Source: Paraburkholderia caffeinitolerans (GTDB lineage Bacteria; Pseudomonadota; Gammaproteobacteria; Burkholderiales; Burkholderiaceae). From it: a stretch of 64,000 bases of DNA. The stretch is taken from assembly GCF_902859945.1 (NCBI RefSeq), contig NZ_CADIKL010000014.1, positions 105,614 through 169,613 of the forward strand. Reading direction: 5' to 3'. The notes under the pieces were generated by a model that was not told where the DNA came from, did not search any database, and saw nothing but the letters and a program-made list of their open reading frames with translations. This document shows positions 1-6,211 of this stretch, in pieces. The position numbers were made by a program, and so were the translations under genes. Each line of letters starts with the position of its first letter. Within the stretch, counting starts at the first letter, position 1.

Positions 1-704
1 TCGCCGATCGAGCCCACGCCCAGCGACGTTCCGCACGCGATCACATCACCCGGTTCGAGCGTGAGGTCCTGCGAAATCAGGCTCACTTGCTGCGCGGGCG
101 TAAACACCATGTCGTCGAGCGGATAGTTCTGCCGCTCCACGCCATCGAGCCGCGTCACGACGCGCGCGCTGCGCCAGTCGAAACCCGAAACGATAGCAGG
201 CCCCAGACAACAGAATGTATCGAAACCTTTGGCGCGGCACCATTGCGGGAAGTGCGGATTTTCCGCAAGCAGGCCCGCAGCGGTCACGTCGTTGACGATC
301 GTGTAGCCGAAGATCGCGTCCTCTGCCTCGGCAAGACTCGCATTGCGGCAACGCTTGCCAATCACGATGCCGATCTCGCCTTCGAAGACGATTTTCCCCG
401 CATAGTGATCGGGCCGCCGAATCGGCACACCCGAACCAATCACCGACTCCTTCGGTTTGATCAGAAAGAGAGGATGCTCCGGAACCGGCTTTTCAAGCTT
501 CAACGCAAGCGCATGAAAATTGTTCCAGAGCGCCACGACCTTGCCCGGCGTGCAGGGCGCGAGTGGCGTGAGCGTGCGCAGCGAGAGCACCGCGCCAGTG
601 GGCACCGGTTGATCGAGCCCTTCGTATTCGTGCAGATACCCATCTTCTACGCGGCCGAACACGATACTGCCGTCGTTCGCCATCAAGCGCATCCATGTGT
701 CCAT
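1..704 (-). CDS. Fumarylacetoacetate hydrolase family protein (3' end outside window)
   Basis: The gene runs off the left edge, so only about 234 N-terminal codons are visible. The ATG at 704 begins MDTWMRLM. Family features are an FEGEIGIVIG segment with the metal-binding glutamates, YTIVNDVTA with the conserved Asp, and the QWCRAKGFDTFCCLGP block. FAH-fold enzymes (fumarylacetoacetase, 2-keto-4-pentenoate hydratase and isomerase types) cleave or hydrate beta-diketo acids using Mg2+ in the cytoplasm. The substrate cannot be told from this fragment. It lies 135 bp downstream of frc on the same strand, separated by a strong hairpin, so it may be cotranscribed from the frc promoter with reduced expression. 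Confident in family, not in substrate. Confidence 0.88.
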   Translation of the reverse strand, partial: MDTWMRLMANDGSIVFGRVEDGYLHEYEGLDQPVPTGAVLSLRTLTPLAPCTPGKVVALWNNFHALALKLEKPVPEHPLFLIKPKESVIGSGVPIRRPDHYAGKIVFEGEIGIVIGKRCRNASLAEAEDAIFGYTIVNDVTAAGLLAENPHFPQWCRAKGFDTFCCLGPAIVSGFDWRSARVVTRLDGVERQNYPLDDMVFTPAQQVSLISQDLTLEPGDVIACGTSLGVGSIG

Positions 705-726
705 GCTTCGCTCCATCGTTGCGTGG

Positions 727-750
727 CGCGCGGCACGCTAGTGCCGCGCG
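727..750. terminator. Intercistronic perfect hairpin between frc and the FAH-family gene
   Basis: CGCGCGGCAC and GTGCCGCGCG form a perfect 10-bp stem with a GCTA loop. Neither strand has a U-tract after it, so it is more likely an mRNA stability or partial-termination element than a strong terminator. Confidence 0.5.
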
Positions 751-839
751 GTCCATCGGTTCAAAGATTCAGTCGTTCATGGGCACGGGCGCATCGTTGC
801 GCCCGCATCGATCTTCGTGTGCCGCTTCCTGCCGGCCGT

Positions 840-2087
840 TCAGATCGCGCCCGAAGCGCGCAGCGAACGGATATCCGTCGCGCTGTAGCCGAATTCGGCG
901 AGCACTTCGTCGGTGTGCTCGCCCAGCAGCGGCGAGCGCGTAACCTCGGTGGGGCTGTCCGAGAGCTTGATCGGGTTGCCAACCGTGAGGTACTTGCCGC
1001 GCACCGGATGATCGACCTCGACGATCGTGCCGGTATCGCGCAGCGATTCGTCGGCGGCAATCTCTTTCATCGAGAGAATCGGACCGCACGGAATGTTCTG
1101 CCGATTAAGCACGGCCATCGCTTCGAACTTGGTGCGATGCATGGTCCAGCGCTCGATCTCTGCGAAGATCTCCTTGAGATGCGGCAGGCGTGCGCTGGCC
1201 GTGGCGTAAAGCGGATCGTCGATCCATTCCTCGCGGCCGATCAGCTTGCAGATGCGGTCCCACACGGGCGCCTGCGCGATGAAATAGATGTACGCATTGG
1301 GGTCGGTCTCCCAGCCCTTGCACTTGAGAATCCAGCCCGGCTGGCCGCCGCCCGAGGCGTTGCCCGCGCGCGGCACGGCGTCGCCGAAGCTCTCGTTCGG
1401 GTACTGCGGATACTCCTTCATGACGCCGTCGCGATCGAGCCGCTGCTGGTCGCGCAGCTTCACGCGGCACAGGTTGAGCACGCCGTCCTGCATGGCGGCC
1501 AGCACCTTCTGGCCGCGCCCGGTGTGAGTGCGCTGATACAGCGCCGTGACGATGCCGAGCGCGAGATGCAGGCCCGTGCCGCTGTCGCCGATCTGAGCGC
1601 CGGAGACAACCGGCGGGCCGTCGTCGAAGCCCGTGGTGGAGGCGGCGCCACCCACGCATTGCGCGACGTTCTCGTAGACCTTGCAGTCCTCGTAAGGGCC
1701 CGGGCCGAAGCCCTTCACCGAAGCCACGATCATGCGCGGGTTGAGCGTCTGGATATGCTCCCAGCTGAAGCCCATGCGTTCCATCGCGCCAGGCGCGAAA
1801 TTCTCGACGAGCACATCGCATTCGCGGATCATCCGCTCGAGCACGCGCTTGCCTTGCGGATTCTTCGTGTCGAGCGTGACCGACCGCTTGTTGCCGTTGA
1901 GCATCGTGAAGTACAGGCTGTCCGCGTCGGGAATGTCACGCAGTTGCTCGCGCGTGACGTCGCCGGCGCCGGCGCGCTCTACCTTGATAACGTCCGCGCC
2001 GAACCATGCAAGCAATTGCGTGCAGGTCGGGCCCGATTGCACGTGCGTGAAATCGAGAATGCGCACCCCATCCAGTGCCTTGCCCAT
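840..2087 (-). CDS. frc: Formyl-CoA:oxalate CoA-transferase
   Basis: This 415-residue class III (CaiB/BaiF) CoA-transferase moves CoA from formyl-CoA to oxalate, giving oxalyl-CoA for decarboxylation. It follows the Oxalobacter formigenes enzyme closely as I recall that sequence: LDFTHVQSGP near the N-terminus, SLYFTMLNGNKRS, VYENVAQCVGGAA, and GDSG around Asp168, equivalent to the catalytic Asp169 of FRC. The GNASGGGQPG glycine loop and GGQPGWILKCKGWETD follow, and the C-terminal SPLLGEHTDEVL is present. Length matches the family (about 415-428). A perfect palindrome lies 114 bp upstream and recurs at the neighbouring GntR gene and at the oxlT-like gene. No oxalyl-CoA decarboxylase (oxc) is in the window; it must lie elsewhere. 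Confidence 0.93.
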   Translation of the reverse strand: MGKALDGVRILDFTHVQSGPTCTQLLAWFGADVIKVERAGAGDVTREQLRDIPDADSLYFTMLNGNKRSVTLDTKNPQGKRVLERMIRECDVLVENFAPGAMERMGFSWEHIQTLNPRMIVASVKGFGPGPYEDCKVYENVAQCVGGAASTTGFDDGPPVVSGAQIGDSGTGLHLALGIVTALYQRTHTGRGQKVLAAMQDGVLNLCRVKLRDQQRLDRDGVMKEYPQYPNESFGDAVPRAGNASGGGQPGWILKCKGWETDPNAYIYFIAQAPVWDRICKLIGREEWIDDPLYATASARLPHLKEIFAEIERWTMHRTKFEAMAVLNRQNIPCGPILSMKEIAADESLRDTGTIVEVDHPVRGKYLTVGNPIKLSDSPTEVTRSPLLGEHTDEVLAEFGYSATDIRSLRASGAI

Positions 2088-2200
2088 GTCATGTCTCCCT
2101 TGGTTAGTCGTGGCCGGGCGAGTTTCGAAAAATCGGTGGACTGCGGGAGCGCCTGGGCGTCCGCGGTTACTGCTTTTCTGCGTCCTTGTTCAATACAGTA

Positions 2201-2214
2201 TGTGATATATCACA
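2201..2214. promoter_or_regulatory. Operator of the GntR oxalate regulator (site 1, frc)
   Basis: TGTGATATATCACA is a perfect 14-bp palindrome upstream of frc. The same core occurs at 3535-3556 and 10495-10512 and nowhere else that I found in the window. On the frc strand it overlaps possible -35 sequence (TTGTGA), consistent with repression. The link to the adjacent FadR-type regulator is inference. Confidence 0.75.
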
Positions 2215-2456
2215 ACGAAGCAAGAGGGGATTTACCGCGTGCAGATGCAGGCCGAATCAGCCGAAAGCCTTATTTGGTAAGGCTTTGAAGGAATTTATGC
2301 CATTTTGGCGCGCCACGAGGAAGGGAAAACCCCGAGTCGAGAGTGGCGAGATATTTTAGATTCGGTGTGCGGGATGGGGTGTCTCGTCTTGATGCGCATA
2401 AAGTTCGGCCGGAGCGTCTTCGCCCTCCCCTCGTCCACGCTTGCTGCAGCCAAAGC

Positions 2457-2490
2457 AAAAAAGGCGGGAGACCATAGGGTCTCCCGCCTT
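2457..2490 (-). terminator. Rho-independent terminator of the GntR gene
   Basis: GGCGGGAGACC and GGTCTCCCGCC form a perfect 11-bp stem with a 4-nt loop. On the minus strand it is followed by six T residues, 30-60 nt past the gntR stop. Confidence 0.9.
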
Positions 2491-2518
2491 TCTCAAGCGA
2501 ATGACTACGCCACCGCGC

Positions 2519-3247
2519 TTAGTCCAGAAAGTCGCAATGCTTCTCGACGTAAGCCGCAAGATCGAGCGAATGCTGGCGCACGAGTCGCTCTGCAAGCTCG
2601 GTGTCGCGCTTTTCGAGCGCCTCGATAATGCGCAGGTGATCGACGATCGAGCGCGAAGCGCGATCGCTCTGCGAGATCGTCATACGCCGGATCGCGCGCA
2701 CGTGCACGAAGATGTTCTTGATCGTATCGAGGATCAGTTGCGACTTCGATAGCTCGACGATCGCCTGATGGAACGCGATATTGGCGTCCGAATACTCGGC
2801 GATATGCTCGGCCGGCGTGCTGTCGCGGAAGTTGTCGAACATGTGGCGCAGCTTGGCGATTTCCGCGTCCGTCGCGTTGGTTGTCGCGAGGCGCGCGGCC
2901 ATGCTTTCGAGCGCGGCCCACATCTGGATCATCTCGACGATCTCGCGCTTGCTCTTGCGCACGATATAGATGCCGCGGCGCGGCACCATGCGCAGGAAAC
3001 CTTCCTGCTCCAGCAGCGTCATGGCCTCGCGCACCGGCGTGCGGCTTACGCCTAGTGTTTCGCTCAGCACGCGCTCGTCCAGCCGGATTTCTTCGCGTGT
3101 CTGATAGATATCCGCGTCGGCGATGGCCTGGCGCAACATCGCGTAAGCCTGATCGCGCAGGCTCAGCGTGGCGTTGATGGGTTGCAGCGCCAGCTTGAGC
3201 GACGCGGCTTCCCGGGTAGCGACTGCTTCAGTGTGTTCTGACGACAT
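2519..3247 (-). CDS. FadR-subfamily GntR transcriptional regulator, probable oxalate regulator
   Basis: The protein has 242 residues with an N-terminal winged helix-turn-helix (about residues 30-95; LDERVLSETLGVSRTPVREAMTLLEQEGFLRMVPRRGIYI) and a C-terminal all-helical FCD ligand domain (about 100-235), including the NIAFHQAIVELS segment. Such regulators usually respond to small carboxylates or acyl-CoAs. It lies between frc and a self-directed operator, and the same palindrome precedes frc and the OxlT-like gene, so I infer it controls oxalate uptake and activation and itself. The effector (oxalate, oxalyl-CoA or formyl-CoA) is unknown. It has its own terminator. Confidence 0.9.
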   Translation of the reverse strand: MSSEHTEAVATREAASLKLALQPINATLSLRDQAYAMLRQAIADADIYQTREEIRLDERVLSETLGVSRTPVREAMTLLEQEGFLRMVPRRGIYIVRKSKREIVEMIQMWAALESMAARLATTNATDAEIAKLRHMFDNFRDSTPAEHIAEYSDANIAFHQAIVELSKSQLILDTIKNIFVHVRAIRRMTISQSDRASRSIVDHLRIIEALEKRDTELAERLVRQHSLDLAAYVEKHCDFLD

Positions 3248-3464
3248 TCATTGCCTCTTTAACAACCTGCACGCCGACCAGCGGGCGGCGCTTTGCATGC
3301 AAGTCCAGCTTCGCGCGCGGCGCCACGCCGAGGCCGACATAACGACCATGCTCGGCCGCCTGCTCGATGGCCGCCTGCGGCAGCCATTTGGCGATCATAA
3401 CCGTTGCCGCCGAGCCTAAGCCGACAATTGCCAAACCGAAGAGTGCGAGAGAGATGAAATCCAT
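3228..3464 (-). CDS. Small hypothetical membrane-anchored protein upstream of gntR
   Basis: This 78-codon frame overlaps the start of gntR by 20 bp. The ATG at 3464 is preceded by GGAG seven bases upstream; an in-frame GTG lies at 3476. The N-terminus (DFISLALFGLAIVGLGSAA) looks like one transmembrane helix, followed by a charged tail of about 50 residues. It sits between the operator at 3535-3556 and gntR, so it would be the first gene of the gntR transcript and under the same control. I do not recognise the family. The clear ribosome site and hydrophobic start favour a real gene, but it could be a chance frame. Confidence 0.5.
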   Translation of the reverse strand: MDFISLALFGLAIVGLGSAATVMIAKWLPQAAIEQAAEHGRYVGLGVAPRAKLDLHAKRRPLVGVQVVKEAMNVVRTH

Positions 3465-3534
3465 TTGAAGCTCCACAAGATTGAATCATTGAATGACTCA
3501 ATCATATGCTGCGGCGCGACAAAAATCAATATTT

Positions 3535-3556
3535 CGTATGTGATATATCACATACG
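3535..3556. promoter_or_regulatory. Operator of the GntR oxalate regulator (site 2, autoregulatory)
   Basis: This is a perfect 22-bp palindrome centred on GATATATC, extending the frc site by four matched bases on each side (core TATGTGATATATCACATA). It lies 71 bp upstream of the small membrane ORF and 288 bp upstream of gntR. Confidence 0.78.
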
Positions 3557-3790
3557 AGTGCGGGTATTGTTGTCTTTCCGCAGCACCTCTCTTCAAGCCC
3601 TCAGATCGCCAAAATCGTTCCGCATGAGAAAAAAAGCCATCCTGACGGAAACCGGCGCGCGCGACAAGGGGCGCGATGACAGACCGCGGACAAGACGAAG
3701 CGACTGCGACCGTGTACGCCCGGACGGCCATTGCAGTTCCTCCTACAAATTGTATTGACAGTGCATGCGCGCCCCCCGCACACTCGACCC

Positions 3791-3895
3791 ATGCACACAT
3801 CCATCCCCTTCATCCACGTGAACGCGATGAATCACCCGTGGCATATGCCCAAAGGCATAGCACGGGGAATGTGTGCGGACGAGCAATCCGGGTAG
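3791..3895 (+). other. Candidate small transcript: 34-codon frame with hairpin, ending at an orphan terminator
   Basis: An ATG frame of 34 codons (starts MHTSIPFIH, ends CADEQSG) has no clear ribosome site. Inside it, 3835-3866 folds as CCCGTG/CACGGG stacked on ATGCC/GGCAT with a CAAA-type loop. A good plus-strand terminator follows 26 nt later, although no plus-strand gene lies upstream. Either a small RNA, a leader of the DUF2917 gene or a microprotein would fit; I cannot choose. Confidence 0.35.
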
Positions 3896-3920
3896 TCCAG
3901 TCTGTCGTCACGCAAATCAC

Positions 3921-3957
3921 ACAGCCCCGCCGGCATCGACGGGGCTGTTGTTTTTTG
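3921..3957 (+). terminator. Orphan rho-independent terminator upstream of the DUF2917 gene
   Basis: ACAGCCCCG pairs perfectly with CGGGGCTGT around a 10-nt loop, followed by TGTTTTTT. The U-tract exists only in the plus orientation. Confidence 0.85.
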
Positions 3958-4000
3958 TGTGACCGTGTCCCGTCCGTCGGCTCCCATCATGGAGAACGCG

Positions 4001-4417
4001 ATGGATTCCGCTTCACAGCATGCCGATCAGGAAGGCGCTTCTGGCCCTTTCAGTGTTTCCAGTATTTTTGCCGCCCCCGCGCACGACGATGCGCTGCCAG
4101 CCTTGTCGATCCACTTCGCCGTGCCCGCGACCGGCACGTTCACGTGGCGCGTGCGCGCGGACGGCACGCTGCGCGTCCATGGCGCGCGCGTCTGGCTCAC
4201 GCGCGCCTGCTCGCCTTACGACCACTGGCTGAGCCCGGGCGAAACGCTGAGGGTCTATCGCGGCGAACGCCTCTGGCTTAGCGTGGACGCCGGAAACGCC
4301 GCCGCACGCGTGACGCTCACGAGCGCATGGCGGCCGCCGTTTGCAACAGTGCGGCGCACGGCCGGACGTTGCGCCGACTGGTTTGCCCTGCTCACGACGC
4401 GCCGTCTTGTGCGTTAG
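4001..4417 (+). CDS. DUF2917 domain-containing protein
   Basis: It has 138 residues from the ATG at 4001, chosen because GGAG stands six bases upstream. In-frame ATG at 3989 and GTG at 3959 are alternatives. The DUF2917 core spans about residues 40-85: FTWRVRADGTLRVHGARVWLTRA, then SPYDHWLSPGETLRVYRGERLWLSV. DUF2917 proteins are small, predicted beta-rich proteins common in Burkholderiaceae with no established function. No signal peptide or membrane segment is evident. It follows an orphan terminator and converges on the porin gene. Confidence 0.8.
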   Translation: MDSASQHADQEGASGPFSVSSIFAAPAHDDALPALSIHFAVPATGTFTWRVRADGTLRVHGARVWLTRACSPYDHWLSPGETLRVYRGERLWLSVDAGNAAARVTLTSAWRPPFATVRRTAGRCADWFALLTTRRLVR

Positions 4418-4494
4418 CGGCTTCGTCCTGCCCTACCGATGCAGGCGTCCGCCACAACGCAAGCGGGCGCCGCTTTAAACCCACCACGATGCAA

Positions 4495-4529
4495 AAAGGC
4501 CTGGCAGACCGCTCACGCGGCGCGCCAGT
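4495..4529 (-). terminator. Probable terminator of the porin gene
   Basis: On the minus strand CTGGC...GCCAG encloses CCGC...GCGG, and the structure is followed by GCCTTTTTG. It starts about 20 nt after the porin stop. Confidence 0.65.
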
Positions 4530-4551
4530 CCCTCATCAAGCGGCAAACACG

Positions 4552-5715
4552 TCAGAACTTGTGCCGCAGGCCCAGATTGAACATGGTCTGCGTCGCCGTG
4601 CCGTTATAGCCGTACGAGCCAATCGACGCCTCGGCTGGCATCGAGCCGCCCAGGCCATCGCCCTGGTCTCCACTCGCGTGCTGCCAGCCCGCGGTCATAT
4701 AGATGTCGGTGCGCTTCGAAAGGCTGTAATCCGCGCCGATCGACACCTGGTGGTAGTTCGCGTTCGTGTCGCCATTGGCATGCGTGTAGGTGTAGCCAAG
4801 GCCGAGCAGGAGCACCGGACTCAGTTGATAGTTCACGAAGCCCTGGCCCGTGTTGTACTTCTCGATGCTGCGGAACACCGAGCTGCCGTCCGGCGCGTAT
4901 TGCGCGTTGCTATAACCGAGGCCGAAGATGAACTGGCCAAGCGAGTATTGCGCCGCCGCGCGCGCAATGGAGAGTGAGTGGGCGCTCACATAGCCGCTGT
5001 TGATGGAACTGTCGAAGGTGCCGTCCGAAGTGCTGCTCCAGCCGGTGGTCCGGATACCGGTGCCCGCCTGGCTGTTAGCCGCGTAGAAATAGCCGCCCGC
5101 CAGCGAGATCGGCCCGTTGTTATAGGCGACGGCCGCCGAATACGACTGTTCAGCCCCGGTAGAGCCGGCGATGCCGCCGAACGAATACATGGCAGCGGCC
5201 TGCAGGCCGTTCCAAACCGGCGTGGTGTACTTGACGGCGTTGTTGACGCGGAAGCTGTTGTCGTAATTGTCGACGTCGCCGGGCGTCGCGAAGACCGAAC
5301 CCAGGTAGTTGTCCTCGGTGATGGCCTGCACGAGGTCGACCACCGGGTCATATTGGCGCCCGAGCGTGAGCGCGCCGTACTGCGCCGCGGTCAGGCCCAC
5401 GTACGCCTGCCGGCCGAACAGGCGGCCGCCCTGGCCCAATGCGCCCGTCGACGGATTGAAGCCGCTCTCCAACTGGAAGATGGCCTTGAGGCCGCCGCCC
5501 AGATCCTCGGCGCCCTTCAAGCCCCAGCGCGAGCCCGAAAGATTGCCGTAGCTGCTGTTGCCGAGCGACCAGAGATTTTTGTTGCCGTTGGCGTGATTGA
5601 CGTAGGTAATGGATGTATCGAGGGTGCCGTACAGCGTGACGCTGGTCTGTGCATGCGCGACGCCGGCGGCGCCGAGCGCGACGAACGAAAGCGAAGTCAG
5701 GACGAGTTGTTTCAC
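4552..5715 (-). CDS. Trimeric outer-membrane porin (Gram-negative porin, OmpC-like family of betaproteobacteria)
   Basis: A GTG start at 5715 is preceded by GGGAG seven bases upstream and gives 387 residues, whereas the longer frame begins at a TTG without signal-peptide logic. The first 22 residues (KQLVLTSLSFVALGAAGVAHAQ) are a Sec signal peptide cleaved after AHA. The mature protein begins SVTLYGTLDTSITY, the hallmark of Burkholderia porins, contains the GGRLFGRQAYVGL loop and ends in LGLRHKF, with the terminal aromatic residue needed for outer-membrane assembly. It forms a diffusion channel for small hydrophilic solutes. It is monocistronic, with its own terminator. Substrate preference cannot be read from sequence. 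Confidence 0.93.
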   Translation of the reverse strand: MKQLVLTSLSFVALGAAGVAHAQTSVTLYGTLDTSITYVNHANGNKNLWSLGNSSYGNLSGSRWGLKGAEDLGGGLKAIFQLESGFNPSTGALGQGGRLFGRQAYVGLTAAQYGALTLGRQYDPVVDLVQAITEDNYLGSVFATPGDVDNYDNSFRVNNAVKYTTPVWNGLQAAAMYSFGGIAGSTGAEQSYSAAVAYNNGPISLAGGYFYAANSQAGTGIRTTGWSSTSDGTFDSSINSGYVSAHSLSIARAAAQYSLGQFIFGLGYSNAQYAPDGSSVFRSIEKYNTGQGFVNYQLSPVLLLGLGYTYTHANGDTNANYHQVSIGADYSLSKRTDIYMTAGWQHASGDQGDGLGGSMPAEASIGSYGYNGTATQTMFNLGLRHKF

Positions 5716-6211
5716 GTCTTTCTCCCGGCGCAGTCGAACTTCCGCAGTCAAACAGCACTTGACCGGACCAGACTACCTCCACCGACACGCGAAGTAAAAG
5801 AATTAAAAAGCGTGTCTCGAATTGGTCACAGCGGTTTCAGAAAGGATCCAATCCGGCCGTAAACATTGTGTCGCAGGACGATACAATGCCGCGCTTCGCG
5901 CCCCCTGGATCATCCGGCCCTTTGAGGTTTCGCTCGATGTTTCTTCGGGCTCGGGGTCAACCACCAGGTCGCTCCGCGCGTTTGCTCCTTTACCAGGCAT
6001 TTACCAAACGTTTACGTTTTGGCTTGCCGTTACGGCTCGCCGTTACGGCTGACCGTGACGGCAAGCCGCCAAGGCAAGTCCCACGGCCCCTTGCGCTGCC
6101 TGCCGCGACGGCCCGCAGCCGCCGGCCCCACCAACAAACACTATGCGATGCCGCCCCCAAAGACGCCGACCACGGCGCCAATGCGGCATCGGAGAATCGC
6201 CAGGCCAACCC
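5716..6211. other. Divergent intergenic region between porin and mprF
   Basis: It holds both promoter regions and a palindrome array at 6021-6067. Just before the array, CCAAACG-TTTA-CGTTTTGG (about 6004-6022) is an imperfect inverted repeat. No convincing gene was seen. Confidence 0.55.
6021..6067. repeat. 13-bp-period palindrome array inside a long inverted repeat, upstream of mprF
   Basis: CCGTTACGG, itself nearly palindromic, occurs at 6027-6035 and 6040-6048, and as CCGTGACGG at 6053-6061, with an exact 13-bp period. The outer arms GGCTTGCCGTTACGG and CCGTGACGGCAAGCC match at 14 of 15 positions, so the whole block can also fold as one hairpin. It lies about 145 bp before the mprF start and could be a multi-site operator or an RNA element. 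Confidence 0.7.

Larger units (their letters stand above)
2088..2518. other. Gene-free spacer between gntR and frc
   Basis: It holds the gntR terminator (2457-2490) and the frc operator/promoter (around 2201-2214). No credible coding sequence was seen. Confidence 0.6.
3465..4000. other. Intergenic region between gntR and the DUF2917 gene
   Basis: It contains the autoregulatory palindrome (3535-3556), a small frame with an internal hairpin (3791-3895, 3835-3866) and a strong plus-strand terminator (3921-3957). A TTGACA hexamer at 3755-3760 lacks a convincing -10 partner. Confidence 0.6.

Noticed and set aside
87..2288. A 733-codon plus-strand open frame
   Set aside because: It is antisense to frc and the FAH-family gene, with Arg/His-rich GC-shadow composition and no recognisable domain.
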